Source: Trema orientale (lineage: Eukaryota; Streptophyta; Magnoliopsida; Rosales; Cannabaceae). From it: a DNA stretch of 64,000 nucleotides. Made by a program: the position numbers and the translations under genes. Below, in pieces: positions 32,423 to 45,569 of this stretch. The stretch lies in assembly GCA_002914845.1 (NCBI GenBank), contig JXTC01000117.1, positions 594,834 through 658,833 on the forward strand, read 5' to 3'. Below the pieces are notes generated by a model. That model was not told where the DNA came from and did not search any database. It saw nothing but the letters and a program-made list of their open reading frames with translations. The stretch's first letter is position 1, and every line of letters begins with the position of its first letter.

Positions 32423-34290
32423 TATATATATATATATGGAAATGACATTGTTATAGGACTAGCTGAAATGACGAAAAATTTAAGTATGTCGTAAATTTTG
32501 AGAAGTTTTTGTTTTTGATTTTTGGATGGTTTATGTTTGTCGCTTAGTTTTTTTGATAATAAATTTAGTATTTATTATTTTATTATATTTTAATTTATTT
32601 ATTTCATCCAAATTAATGTTAAACTTAGTTTAATTTTAATTTTAAAATGAATTTAAAAATAATAATAATATCAAATTTGAAATTTCATTCAACTGAAAAA
32701 AATGCTAGAAATCAAAATACAAATTTGTCCTAATTAAGCATAAGTATAATGTCGAAAACCTAAACATATACCACTAAACTCCTAAGTCTACATTCTCCTC
32801 ATCATCTTCTTCTTAATCTAGCTCGAGACGAAAAGCAGGCATATAGAGTTTATGTATTTCTATCCAGAAATCTATCATAACTTACTTGTTTGCATAAATT
32901 AATATGAGGTATTTGTTTGTATAAATTAATATGTGTTATAAGTGTGATTGAATATAATTGGTTATATACTCACTAAAAAGATCTAAAAGTGAGATGAAGG
33001 CTTGTATTTGAATTAAAATTCTAGACATTTACAGTATTCAAAATTTTTTCCTGAGCTTTAAACTACGTGAAATATTTGAGATAAGGTCTATGAGTTAAAC
33101 TAGGTCATTGCTAAATTTTTAGTATTTTTGTTTAATTCTTTTATAGTATTTTTTTTTCTTTCTTTTGCTAAAAGACTAGCAAAATGTTAAGTTAAGGGTA
33201 TTTAATAAGCTAATTTTATAATTGTTAATTAAGTTTCTTTAGCTTGATATTTTGATAGTTTTTGTATCTTTTATAGTTTTTATGTATTTTTATTCTTATT
33301 TTGCATTTTTTTTCTCTCGGAAACTCGGAAGTTTTTTTACCAAAGAGTAGAAAATGGGAGTTGCGGTGTTGGGAAGTCAATTAGGAGAAGCAACATAGAC
33401 TTGAGGCAACGACACTGGGAAGCTATAGTCGGCACACTGGTTCCCGATTTTAAAAGATTAAAACTGTGTAGATTTTTTAGATCTGTCGTCTTGTCTCAAA
33501 ATCTATAAATAAGGCCTCTTAAGGTTTATTTTGGGGGAGATTTTTCGACTAAAGAGAGAAAGAGCTTAGGAGAAGTAGAGAACACACAACTTAGAGACTA
33601 GGGTGTTTCAAATCTAACTTTGATCAATAGTTCTTTCTCTTCAAAGTTTTCATGCTTAAGACAATATTTTTTATTTTATTTAATTTAGTCATGAAATAGT
33701 TTCCATTTTCGTTGGTTATGATGCAGCCAGATTATGATCATGTTTGAATTTCTTAGTTTATACAAATTGATATTTCATTCCAATGTTGGTTGAGTATTTC
33801 AATCTATACTTAATGCTTGTGAATGCTTGATCAATATTTACATAAATTGGAGTTTGATTTGAGACTAAGAAGTAATAATTAGAATATGTCTTAATTCAAA
33901 TATCGTAAGTTCGTCACAAGATAGAGATATCAGATATCTATGTATTTATGTAGTATGAATTTCTTGTTCTCACTAACATTTGATTGGTTTAGAATTTTCA
34001 CAAAGATGTAGAAAATTTGCTTGTCAAATCAAATTTTTAATGCTCAAGAAATATCATCCAATATACGACACTAATTTTTTTTTACCTATTCATAGGTATT
34101 ATTTTGCCCAATTAAAATTTATCATACACGTCTTTTCATGATAAAAGGTGAAGAGAGAAAAATACTAAATAATAAATTTTTTTTTTAACTACTCAAATTA
34201 TGGTAGCCGTTCGATAATTATCCAACAGCTAAAGATAGGTAAAAAAAATATCTATTAGATTAGACTCTCGAAGTTGAATATAATATATAT
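32423..34290. other. repeat-derived DNA, no gene seen
   Basis: AT-rich. About 33330-33640 is GC-richer, with a CTATAAATAAGG TATA-like motif at about 33503 followed by a purine-rich leader, which looks like an LTR promoter and transcribed leader, but no paired ends or coding sequence were found. Confidence 0.35.
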
Positions 34291-34905
34291 ATACCACGGG
34301 TCGTGTTCGTGTCGTGTCGTATCGATGTACATTTATAACAGATAAATAATCAACCCAAACACGACCCATTTAATAAACGGGTCAGAAATTATAACACGAA
34401 CACGACATGTGTATAAACTGGTTGACACGACACAACCCGTGTAACCCGTTTATTAAACAGGTCATATTGACCCATGACCTGCAAACACGACCCGTTTAAT
34501 AAAGGATCTTATAGAAATATGACCAAATTTTGGACCCAATTCAAGTAAATATACCAAGGATAAAATTTATATACTAAGTATTAAATTATATATCAGTACA
34601 TTTCAATACAGTAACTAAAATTAGTAGATATGTTATCTACCAAGTGTAAAAATATATATACTTAGACATTCAGCTATAAAATTTAAAAAGTGGACATCTA
34701 CTTAATCAAATTTAACCCGTTTACTAAACATGTAATTTTTCGTATCGGTGGGTTCAACCCGAACACGACCCGTTAATTAGAGGGGTCAATATCTCCAACC
34801 CAAACACGACACAAACACGATTAAGTTAAATACAAACCCGTTAATTTCGTGCGGATTTCGAATAGTGTTGTCATGTTTAGTCACAAATTGCCAACTCTAG
34901 CTAGC
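34291..34905. mobile_element. CACGACCCG-rich MITE with a nested MITE
   Basis: Both ends are rich in CGTGTCGTGT / ACACGACCCG motifs in opposite orientation, and AACACGACCCGTTTAATAAA-type units recur inside. The middle (34505-34712) is replaced by copy B of the GGGGCTTATA family. The right end is near TTCGAATAGTGTTGTCA (about 34857). Exact ends and a target duplication were not resolved. Plants commonly carry MITEs of this composition. Confidence 0.5.
34505..34712. mobile_element. truncated MITE copy B (GGGGCTTATA family)
   Basis: Matches 25485-25775 and 56538-56818 from CTTATAGAAATATGACC through GGACATCTACTTAATCAAA, with internal deletions, and lacks the last about 45 bp. It sits inside the CACGACCCG-rich element, so it is the younger insertion or was captured there. 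Confidence 0.65.
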
Positions 34906-36421
34906 AGGAGGACGACTAGTTTTTTCATGGGCTCCAGTAATTGCATTAAAATCTCCTATGAGTATCAAAGAATCCTGCCATCCAAAATTACAACTGTCCT
35001 GGATATAGATTATCTTTCTTTCTTCTTTTCTTTTTTTTTCCCCCGAAAAGGAACAATATTTTTATTTTATAGATTATTTAACATCATGGTGATTTAGTTT
35101 TTTTTTCTTTTTTTTTTTTGAGAAGTGGAGATATAGGTTTCAACTTTTGATGGTTTATGTTCGTGGACTTTAATGAGATTCTTTTGATAACAAGATTTAC
35201 TTTTTATGGGCTTGGATGATTCAAAAGAAAAAAAAATGTTTAAATATTTCTTTCTGTTTCCTTTTTTGTAAAAAAACTTAAAAAAGAATAATAATCACTA
35301 TACGAAAATAAAACTTATAATTTTACGTTCATGTCATTAAGCATTTGGTGTAGAATATAATACATATATATATACTCACACGTATAGGAAGTAGAGAATA
35401 TTTTTTATACGAATAATTAAATTGGCAGGCCGTCGGCAGTAGCTTGGCAATTTTTTTTTTACTTTTTTTTGAAATGGATATGATATAGATTTTCTCAAGC
35501 CACATTTTAGACACATATTTATTATTATTTTTTTACTTTCAAATTCAAAAACACAAATGTTATCGAACAACTCATAACACTCAAAGGATCATATCCGGAC
35601 TTCCGGAAAAAAAAATCATATCAAACTCTATTTTTTCCTTATTCTTTCCCTAAAAAAATCATATCAAACTATTTTTTTTCCTTATTTTTTCCCTCCCCTA
35701 AAATTGAAAAGATTAGATTCCAAATTTTCATTTAAATCTTCTTATAACCCAATTTCAAATCTTTCACAAACTCGTAGAAATGAATGTACTCACGATTGTT
35801 AGCTCTGTACACAAATATTGATGACTCAACCAGATCAGAAAACTTATGAGAATTTCGAGATAAAATACCTAGCAATGGTTATTTGTCTAATATATCGTAT
35901 TTTTGTTTCTATATATGTATATCCAACGATAAAGAATAATATCCCCCAATTAACGAGGTTGGATTTTTTTCTATACTTATAGCCAAAGATGAATAACTCT
36001 ATACCCTATTAATGTGTTGCTTTGTATAACGACATTAACGTCATTTTCCAATCGAGTCAATTCAGCTAATATAGTCCAAATAAATTACAATAAGTAATGG
36101 CTCAGTTTGGTAAAGAAAAAGCAAAATTTAGAACTAGAGTATGTACCGTAATAGATCTGCCCATATATTTTATCAAAGCCTTCATTTATACCGTATCTGC
36201 CAAAGCTCCATTGTCCATGTCATTCTCTAAAGTCATCGTCATCCCATCGTCGAAGTTTTGTTCTTTGTTTTCTATTTAAGCACTATTTTTAAACTTTCGA
36301 CGAAGTAATTTGTCTTGAACTTAGTCTTTTAGTACTCTTTTTCTTTTTCTTTTTCTTTTTTTGGGCACCACTTTCCTAACTATTTGGTCATTATATTTTG
36401 ATTCAATTCACAGATAAAAAT
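34906..36421. other. upstream region of the GH17 gene, no other gene seen
   Basis: AT-rich, with homopolymer runs and a duplicated phrase AAAAAATCATATCAAACT (about 35610 and 35655). A TATA-like CTATTTAAG at about 36270 lies some 150 bp before the ATG and could serve the downstream gene. The short frames here are not supported. Confidence 0.35.
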
Positions 36422-37673
36422 ATGAGAAAAGCTTGTGGAAATTTCTCCTTTCCGGGTCTTCTTTTCTTAATTTTCATAGCTACCTTGTATCTGTTCATGA
36501 GAAAAACAGGTAAATACGATTTATTTAAATTATATATTCCTCTTCTTCTTTGATTAATATGATACTATTTGAAATCAGACTTATTGCTTTATTATCAAAC
36601 ACACAATATTCATTCACCAAACAAGGCCTTAATATAATTACTTAGTGTTACTTTTATAATAATCATGATTCACATTCGTTTCTTTTCTTTCAGAAGCTGG
36701 AGTTGTAGGAGTGAACTATGGAATGCTAGGCGACAATCTACCACCCTCAAACGACGTGGTTTCGCTCCTAAAATCCCAAAACATCACAAAAATTCGCCTA
36801 TTTAACCCTGATATAGAAGCCCTCCAAGCTCTACAAAACACCGGAATCGAAGTAATCCTCGGAACCCTAAACCAAGATCTCCAACCACTATCAGCCAACC
36901 CCTCAATTGCGTTGGATTGGATTCAAAACAACGTAATCCCTTTCGCAAAAACAATCCAATTTCGGTCCATTTCGGCCGGCAATGAAGTCATCCCTAGTGA
37001 CATGCAAAACTACGTACTTCCCGCCATGCAACACCTAAAAATGGCACTTGACCAAGCCACCGCTGCCGGGTTACTAGCAAACAGAATCCCAGTCACCACG
37101 GCGGTGGCGACCTCGGTTCTTGGAAACTCTTTCCCTCCTTCACAGGGAGAATTCTCCCAGGAAGTGGGCCCCGTGATGGGGCCGATTGCGAGTTTTTTGG
37201 CCGAAAACCAAAGCCCTCTCTTGGTCAACGTTTACCCTTACTTTGCCTACGTGAACAATCAGGATGTCATTCCTTTGTCCTACGCTTTGTTCAATTCTCA
37301 ACAAGTTGTGGTGAAAGATGGAGAGAATGCGTACAAATACCTGTTTGATGCTATAGTTGACGCGGTTTATTCGGCGTTGGAGAAAGTCGGCGGCGGCGGC
37401 CAATCCGTCGAGATTGTTGTCTCGGAGAGCGGTTGGCCGTCCGGAGGGAATGTTGGCGACGCAGCCGCAACCGTTGAGTATGCGAAGACGTACAATAACA
37501 ATCTGATTAGGCATGTAAGTGGGAATTCTGGGACTCCTAAGAGGCCTGGGAAGAGTATTGAGACTTATGCTTTTGCTCTTTTTAATGAGAATCTCAAGCC
37601 TCCCGGGACTGAGCAGAACTTTGGCTTGTTCTATCCCAACATGACGGAGGTTTACCCTGTTTATTTCACATGA
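36422..37673 (+). CDS. GH17 glucan endo-1,3-beta-glucosidase (PR-2 type)
   Basis: Two exons, 36422-36509 and 36694-37673, joined in phase 1 across a 184-bp GT-AG intron, give 355 residues. Exon 1 encodes an N-terminal signal sequence with a hydrophobic core (about residues 12-26), and the split just after it is the usual GH17 gene structure. The mature part starts near AGVVGVNYG and is a full GH17 barrel, with the acid/base Glu127 in SAGNEV and the nucleophile Glu274 in VSESGWPS. It ends at YPVYFT with no CBM43/X8 module, GPI signal or C-terminal vacuolar propeptide, so secretion to the apoplast is the likely fate. Such enzymes cleave beta-1,3-glucans of callose or fungal walls and are often pathogen-induced. 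Catalytic residues are intact. Confidence 0.92.
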
Positions 37674-38654
37674 AATCTTTAGTCCAATTCGAATAGCAAT
37701 GTTATTATTTTGGAGGTTTCAATTTATGACAGTATCTTTAGGAAAAGAATTAATGGTGGTAATACCGTTACTAGACAAAGAATAGTGATATGTTTTCTTT
37801 CTTTTTTTTCTTTTTTTTTTTTTTCTTTTGATCTATTATGTATGACGTGCGAAATGAAAATTAATTAAATTTTTATATATCTACTACTGTTTTGGCTGGA
37901 AGCCATATGCATTTATTGTTCGTGTTAAAACTGGTGTATAAATTTCCAGCAAAACAAAAGCAAAAAAACAAATCTAGTTCTGCAGACGTGATTAGGTAGC
38001 TCATAGCAATTTATAAAATGGGACATTTAATTATTTTTAATTGGTGATTTGAAATGAACGTGATGAAGCAGCTGATATTGATCTATTATACGAAATTACA
38101 TATTGCAACTAGTGTTTAAGAATTGATTAATTTAAGTAAGACGTAAATTAATATTTTGTGAACATTTGCATATAACGAGGCCATGAACGAAGTGAAGAAC
38201 GTCCGATCTTTTTAGTTCTTATTTTTTCAACCATAATATATCGCTCACTCTCATCTTATTGTATTCATTTCAGCCCCACTACTTTTGAGAATGAGATCCG
38301 TTTTCCCAAAACTCTATTTCATTTGCTATTTCTTTATTTTATATATTAACAATAACAAATCAGCAAAAATTTGAATCAAATTTAACAGTTACTTTTTATA
38401 AGAGTGACGGAAAGAGTTTCGGAGAAAGAAGAATTAGAAATTGAGTTATCTTTTCTCAATTTAACTAATTAATGTAAAGAAATGTCCAAAATTTGCATAA
38501 ATAGATTGAAAATGTAATCACTTTCTTAATTTTTATTCTCTTTATTATTCATTTTATTTTAGCAGTTACTTATATTATTAGTTTCATAGCAGTTTTTATT
38601 TGTCTTTTCTCCCCCTTTTCCTTTATTTGAGTTGCGTTTATCTTTTGGGGTAAA
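37674..38654. other. 3' flank of the GH17 gene, AT-rich
   Basis: Likely 3' UTR followed by AT-rich DNA with a T-rich run at about 37798-37830. No gene seen. Confidence 0.4.
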
Positions 38655-38922
38655 ACTATTGAAATCCACTGCTTAATAAAAAATTCGTAACCTTGAAAGT
38701 CAAAACTTTTATTTATAAAAATGTCCTCATTTTTTATTTATTTTATTTATTTTTTGTTTTTCAAAGTTCGGTTAAACCTATAATTTTCAGTTTCCCTATT
38801 TATTTCCAATTAAGCTCAGCAATACATAATACTATTGTAAAAACCAGTTTCTTTAGGAGGCAAAATGGTCTTTGACCAGAATTTAAAAAAAAAAAGATCA
38901 GATTATATATATGTTTTCTGTC

Positions 38923-38976
38923 CTCTCTCTCTCTTCTCTCTCTCTCCCACCCGTCCCTCACTCTCTCTCTCTCTCT
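38923..38976 (+). repeat. CT-rich microsatellite
   Basis: Runs of CT units inside the putative LTR, just downstream of its TATA-like box. Confidence 0.8.
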
Positions 38977-39093
38977 CGTTCTCACTCGCTCGGCCGGAAA
39001 GGAAGAAGGAGCCGCCTCCCACCGTCGTCCGCCCGAGCCGACCACCGGTAGAGCTCCCCCGAGCCGCCACGAGCCAGTGCTGGCTAGCTGCAT

Positions 39094-39215
39094 GGCCGCC
39101 GGAGCTTCTACCGTCACCGGAGAAGACAAAGTGAGCTTTTCGGATTTTTGGCCGCCGGAGTTGCTGCCATCGCCGGAGAAGACAAAGTGAGCTTTTCGGA
39201 TTTTTGGCCGCAGGC
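39094..39215 (+). repeat. 56-bp tandem repeat inside the LTR
   Basis: Two copies plus a partial third of a 56-bp unit starting GGCCGCCGGAG (39094, 39150, partial at 39206) and containing GTGAGCTTTTCGGATTTTTG. The unit length is not a multiple of three, and frames are open on both strands, so the open frames here are compositional, not genes. Confidence 0.85.
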
Positions 39216-41112
39216 GAAGATTCCGGCCACCATTTGACCTCAAACTGGTACCGTTGGATTCGTATCGTCGCAAGGATCGTCAAGGTATATATATCTCAAC
39301 CCCATACTGTCCGGATCAAAATTTACCATTCTTGGGTATCTTGAGTTTAAGCTTGATCTTTTTAATCCGGCTATTGGATTGTGTTTTTGACTTTATTTTT
39401 GGAATGTACTCGGAAAATGGAGAAGTTTGATATATATATTGTGTTGTTTGGTGATCGGCACGAAAATTAAGATCGGACGGTCGAGATTTTGTCTCTTTTT
39501 GCGTGACACCGGTTCGGTGTGGACCCGGACTCGAATTTGGCAAGTTATATATCTAACCTAGCTATTTTGGGTGCCAAGAATTCAGTGAAGAAGTCTGTTT
39601 GCGGAATTGAAGCTCCGGTGAGAAGTTGACTTTTCGCAAGAGGACGATCGAGGGCTCGAAATTGGTTCCCGATCCTCCGGATGATCGTCAACGACACCTT
39701 GAGGACTCAATAGTGTGGTATCGCTATTCCGGTGAGGTAGGGGTTCAATTACCAAGTTTTCAACTTAGTTTGTTTTAAATTATGCATTATGACATATTTC
39801 TTGAAATTATCGATTTTCACTGATTTTAATGATTTGAATGGATATTTGATGAACTTGTGAATTATTGAGATATATTGGATTGTTCTGGGATTGGTTTGTA
39901 TGATTTTTATGCAGGTTTAAAATTTTAGTTTTGGGAAAATACAGCTGTTATACTACCCGATTTTCTGTAAATCCCAGAATAATACCAAATGAGTTTTGAA
40001 GCATGATTTCTTAATATACTTGATACATGGTTATTACACACTCTATGATATGTTGTACCTACCATAGAATCATACACTTGAGTTCCATTTTAGCATCATG
40101 GTATTTAGATCGCTGGCGAGTTGCTGTAGCGCTAGGTGAGAGACCTAGGCCCCTGCACAGGATTTGCTGACACACCTCCGGGTAGTGTCAGGATGCTGGG
40201 TACCTCTGTTCAAGAGGTATTATAAGACCGTGATGAGAGGATGAGAGCTCATACTTGTACTTGGTTGATTTATGATATGTACAACATGGTGACTTTGGTT
40301 TTGATTTTGATTTTGAATATGTGATTACTCTTGATCATTTACAAACTTGTTTTATAACTAGATTTTAGAAAGGTACTAACCATGCAGGTTTCGAAAGTTG
40401 CATTCATTCTAAAAAGGTAGTTGAATTCCTACTGAGTACGTGAATGCTCACCCCCTTATCTTTCCCCTCTCAGGTGGTGTACAGTGTGACTTGGGCAACT
40501 CCGGAGTGGAGTGACTAGGACTGGAAGATTGTTCTAGCTTAGTAGTTGATAACTACTTAGTAACTCACTTTGAATTTGTAATAATATTTAAGGCTCATAT
40601 TTTGGATTTAGCCTGTATTATCTATTATGCCTACTTGTGATGACAATGGTGATGCATATGTATATTTTATTACTATTATTAACAGTCTATGTCTAGTGGT
40701 GATCACAAACAGTGAGAATTTATAATTTGAACTATTTTCATAAGCTTTTACAGAAGCTGTCGTTTTAAACTAACTGTCGTTTTTCTGAAAAATCAAAGTT
40801 TCTAAAATTTTCTAAAATAAAATTTGAATTTCCACTTGTGAAATTCCTCTTCTGCCACTGGCCCAGGGTTTGGGTCGTGACAACTATAATAGATTGGTCC
40901 TAATATTTCTCTTTCTCAATTTTTTTTTTCCATACATTTCTCTCTCTCTATTTGCTCTCCCTAATACGAAATTTCTAAAACTATCCTTATCAATACTTAT
41001 TTTTTTGTTTTCTTATTATACCAATAGTAAGCATTGTACAGTAGTTAATAAAATATAGTCTTTTTATCATTCGGACAAAATTGTCCTTTTATTTCCACCC
41101 ATCTTCATCTTC

Positions 41113-42784
41113 TGTCACTACTCGATTCACCTGCATGCTTACTTATTATGTGTAATAGAGCTGATCTTAGTTGTAAGTTAAATAAAGAAGTTAAGATGGT
41201 TAATGACGAGCTTACTGATTTTAGAACTTTATAAACATCTTAGTAGAGAGATTTTATATGAGATAGACTTCTGCTATTAGTTTTTAAGCAATGAGTAAGC
41301 TGTTAATTGAGGAGCTTAGTAATGCAAACATTTGAAAAGAGACATTATGGTTAAAGAAAAGATTTTCGATAAAAATTGACAGTTAAGTTTCCAGCAATCT
41401 AGAGTAGAGCCAGAATAATTTCTGATGTTTGAATTAATTTCCAAGGAGAACTTAAAATTTCTCAATTTTCGTACCAGATAGTAGTATAAACTAGAAAGTT
41501 TGGATGTTAGATCAAAAGTAAAGCACGAGCAATCATTAAGCTCGAAGTTCTATAATCATGAGGTTTTAGTAAGCACATGATGTTAAATAAGCATGAGGTG
41601 TCAGTTGTTAAGAACGAAGTGTAAAATAGGAAAGTACGATATATCAAATAGAAGCACATAGTGGAACTGTACTAGTTAGGTGTCAAATGTCCAGAAAAGA
41701 CTAGTGGCACGAGGTGTTAAAATCCTAGACAATACTTGTATTTCATACATGTGGCGCTAGGTATTGCAATGAGGAAAGTGCTAAGTGATGACTAAGCTAC
41801 TAGATTAAGGAGATAGTTAGACCTATAAATAGGGGCTTGAGAATCAGTTGTAGACATAAGTAGGAGACCCATATTTGTAGTAAACTTTAGAGAGAAGAGA
41901 GATGAAAAAAAAGATAGAAAGAAATTTGGGGATAAATAGGAAGACTAATATAAGAGTAATTTCGGCTAGATGTAAGTAAATATTAATATTTTTATTGCAT
42001 TACAAGAGTAGAGTAAGTATAACTATTTTTTGAATGTTATATGAAGTACATGCTTATATATATATATTATAGTGCATATGGAATCATTTGCATGGCATAC
42101 GAGGCATGTTTATGAAAAGAAAGTTAAAATGATTTTGAGAAGCCTATATTTTAAAGAAAATGTTAATGTACCTAAGTCTCAAGGTTATGTTGTTTATATT
42201 TATAAAGTATGGCTTCTGGCTTGATGATTGTGTAGAAAAAGAGGTGGTGAAATCCCTTAAGGAAAAAAGTATTAAGACAGGGCAAGCCAAATACATGAAT
42301 GAAAAATGAAATCCCTTGATACAAAAGGGCGAAGACAGGATAAGCCAAATAAAAGAAGTCTACTATATCACTGTGTTAGAAATTATGTTTTAGGAGTTAT
42401 GCTTAAAAAGGGGCATAGAACAATATTTAAGGAAAGAATGCTTTCAAATCAAGGTTTATAAATTCCCACTCGTGGCTTATATGCATGCACCATATTTACT
42501 TATTGAGTGTCAGCTTATTATAGTTCTTATAATACGGATTTTAGTTGTATTGGTAGATTCTTAAAGGTTGGCTGAGCTACAGTTCCACTCATCTCAAGAT
42601 ATATTTATGTCTTGTTTCAAAATATATTGCTGTAAAAGTATAGTTTTGAATTAAAACACTATTTTCAGATCTTCTACTATTGAATGCTCAATTTTGAAAA
42701 AGTTCTACGAACGCTTAATATTTTCTAACGTAACTAGTTGCGTTTTCATGTAAAATTCCACCTGCTAGATTAGGTGGCATTACA
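41113..42784 (+). repeat. solo LTR, TSD TCTTC
   Basis: Starts TGTCACTAC and ends GGTGGCATTACA, with TCTTC repeated directly outside both ends (41108-41112 and 42785-42789). No coding sequence, primer binding site or second LTR. Interior has repeated GACAGG(G/A)(C/T)AAGCCAAATA units at about 42275 and 42335. The end sequence is of the type seen in Ty3/gypsy LTRs; family assignment is tentative. Confidence 0.7.
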
Positions 42785-42789
42785 TCTTC

Positions 42790-43352
42790 TTTCTAATGTA
42801 TTATATCAATTCATTTGATTTTCTCTCTCCATATCAATATTTCATTCTTGAACTTAGGGATGGCAATCTAGGACACGATTTGAAACCCACACAAAATTAA
42901 TAGGTTTAAGTTTTTTTCATAAATTAATGGGTTCAAGTCAAAATTAGGTTGATCTATAAAACATGATTATTAGTTAAAATATCAGGTTCGAATTAACCTA
43001 ATTTCGGCCAATATATGACCCATATGATACTTACATAAAAATATTAATATTTTTATTGTATAGGTTATGTCTTTTATTTTGTATTATTTAAACTTTATCA
43101 TACGTATGTATTGAAATTTTGTTAGGTTTCAATTTGGTATTGGTGTATAATTGTTTTAAGATTATATAGCATATATAATTTATATTAAATGTGTTGAAAT
43201 AAAAAAAAAAACTATATTTTTGTTAATTCAGATTAAACAGGTTGATGGGTTATTTCAGGTTAACTTGACCTGAATATGACTCCAATTGAATAAAAGAGTT
43301 ATACAGATCGAGGCAACCTGTTTTTAAATGAGTGGGATTTGGGTCAAAATTT
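42790..43352. other. repeat-derived DNA between solo LTRs
   Basis: Contains phrases such as GGGATGGCAATCTAGGACACG and GGTTAACTTGACCTGAA, typical of plant MITE debris of the GGGTTCAAGTC type. No gene. The following LTR has inserted at its right edge. Confidence 0.4.
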
Positions 43353-43357
43353 CTGAC

Positions 43358-44930
43358 TATTAGGATTATACCCAAAAAGTATGGATATTTATTGAATATT
43401 TTAGGTATTTAATAAAGTGATATTTCATGCATAGTATTTGTGATAATATTTTGATTATTAGTACAATAGTAAAATGTCAAAAGATTCAATGATTTATTCG
43501 TTAGAGAAATATTTTAATAAAGTTGTTTATTAAAGGTAAGACATATTTTCTCTAATTAAATCAAATAAGACTGTTAGCTAATAAGAGAAGCTGGACACTT
43601 CTCTTTGATCATGTTGTAAAACTTTGTACATTCATAGTATATCTTAATCTATATTGGTGTGACCATATGCAAAAAGTCTTAGTGTGTAAATATTGAACAA
43701 TGACCATATGAAATATGTTCTTGTAATAATTGTCGTTTAATATATTCTCATAAACTTGATAATTAACAAATTTCTTTCTTAATCCTGAAATAAGTGATGA
43801 ATTTGTGTTTATAACTTGTATTATTTGAGATGTTAAAATGTACGAATCAAGAAATTGACGATCTAGATCCTAACATTTTGGTAATGCATTACTATAGATA
43901 TTAGGAACATATACTTATAGATATGAAATCCACAGCTCTATTATATAGAGAAGTGAATAATGCCTTGAGAAGCTATAGAAGATTGTATAGTATAAACTTT
44001 AGCTAAGTAATTAATAAAACTGGATATTTTATTAATTGAAGACTTTTATAAGTCGGTCATTCATTAGATATAGTCTAGTATCAATGAATTGAATGATATA
44101 ATTAGAGAGGCAAAACGGTAATTTTACCTAGCTCACTTATCGTATTTAAATAGAGATACACATGCAAATATTAATTATCTAATGGATATAATTTTAATTA
44201 GAAAGTATCTTATGATATTTATTTAATTCAAGAGAGCAGTTTAGACTTTTAGTAGAATAAGTCCATAACTAATAGTACAAGCTCACTTGTATTAAGAGTT
44301 AATTGTAACTGAATATTTATCTATTGGAACTTTAATTAAATAGGTCCATTTGGGTCCCTAACCTAAACAATATCTTGGACTGCATGAGATCAATTGGGCT
44401 CAAACAGTTTAATGTGTAAATACACAAATGGGAAGAAAAAGGCTGGATAACAAGGTGGGCCTTTAAAACCCACCACTTGCTCCATAGAGTAAGAGAAATT
44501 CAGCCAGCTCATCTTCCCTAGGGCTAGCCGAATTTTCCTCCTTATGAGAGGAGTCTATAAGTCTTTTATAGACTCTTCCCCCCTTCTCTTGCTGTGTGAT
44601 GATTCAATTTTGACTGAAATATTAGTTTGGCAACTACACAGAAAATTGAGAGAACAATGAGAGAAAAAAAATTTTTTGGAGCCAACATTGGAGGCTACTA
44701 GAGTTCTTGAATTCTCAAGATCGATATGCCCATACACCTCTGCAGTTTCAAGCTTGGTGCATAGGAATGAAGACTCACTGGTTGAGGTATAGAATCTATT
44801 GTATGTATTTAAACCATAACTAAGATCCTAAAAGGTTTTTATGAAAAACTATAATCCGAAAAAAAAAATTATTTTCCTTACTTCTGCTCAACTTTGATTT
44901 TATCATATTTTTTGTAAATTATAACCAACA
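43358..44930 (+). repeat. probable solo LTR, TSD CTGAC/CTAAC
   Basis: Starts TATTAGGATTATACCC (first dinucleotide TA, presumably mutated from TG) and ends ATAACCAACA. The flanks CTGAC (43353-43357) and CTAAC (44931-44935) agree at 4 of 5 bases. Its last about 680 bp are homologous to the fragment at 1036-1358. No internal coding region is attached. A GC-richer leader-like part at about 44400-44600 fits an LTR R/U5. Confidence 0.65.
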
Positions 44931-44935
44931 CTAAC

Positions 44936-45300
44936 ACAATTATTAAACGGTCAAATTCAGGCTGAGATACACGTTGTTATATGTATTTTGACATGACATA
45001 AAGCTACCCCTGCTTGAACCTAATATTGAGTATTGATCTAAGCTAGGGCTTGGCTCCCAAACTGTACATGAGTTGCCTCGTATGCCTCTTCTAAAGAACT
45101 TGAAGCCCTTCTCTACCGCTATAGCAAATCTATTGGCCAAGCACCCGGTCGAAGATTCAACTGACCTATTAATGGTATAGCTACTTAACTGAAAGAAAGG
45201 ACAAAGGGTAACGTTTCTCCTTTTGTTGAAGCAAACCAATGATTGTGAAAGCATTTGTAGATTTATTTTTTCTTTATAAAAAAATAAAATAAACAATCTC
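44936..45300. other. unidentified GC-richer segment
   Basis: Between the solo LTR and an AT-rich region lies about 300 bp of balanced base composition (about 45000-45260). Frames on both strands are fairly open but broken; one on the plus strand reads SSKELEALLYRY. I do not recognise it. Organellar DNA insertion, an old gene fragment or captured host sequence are all possible. Confidence 0.3.
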
Positions 45301-45569
45301 CAAGGAAAATTATTTGAACTTGATGGTACATAAGTATTTTTCTATAAGATAGAGAAGATATTAGATGTGCTATATACTAAACTAGGGGAAAAGAAAAAAA
45401 GAAAAGAAAAAAGAAAAGAATTAGGGAGGAAAAAGAAATCGAATTAACCTTTTTATTTTTCCTCTAATATATAGTTTTATACCACTTTTTAAAAATATAT
45501 ATATATATTATTTGTAGTTTTGCAATTGGGCTAAGATCTACCCTCAGTATTTGTTTTTCCCTTATAATT

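Larger units (their letters stand above)
38660..40882 (+). repeat. probable solo LTR, TSD ACTAT
   Basis: Starts TG (38660) and ends GGGTCGTGACA (40882); ACTAT flanks it on both sides (38655-38659, 40883-40887). Internal features fit an LTR: a TATATATATG box at about 38907, then a CT-rich leader and a GC-rich transcribed zone. The 3' half, with a CACCTCCGGGTAGTGTC-like segment and GTGAATGCTCACCCCC, resembles Ty3/gypsy LTRs. No primer binding site or coding region follows, so it looks like a solo LTR of 2.2 kb. The start rests mainly on the duplication, because TGAAATCC is not a good inverse of the other end. Confidence 0.55.

Noticed and set aside
38800-39283. Overlapping open frames on both strands
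   Set aside because: They arise from CT-rich and 56-bp GC-rich repeats inside a putative LTR.
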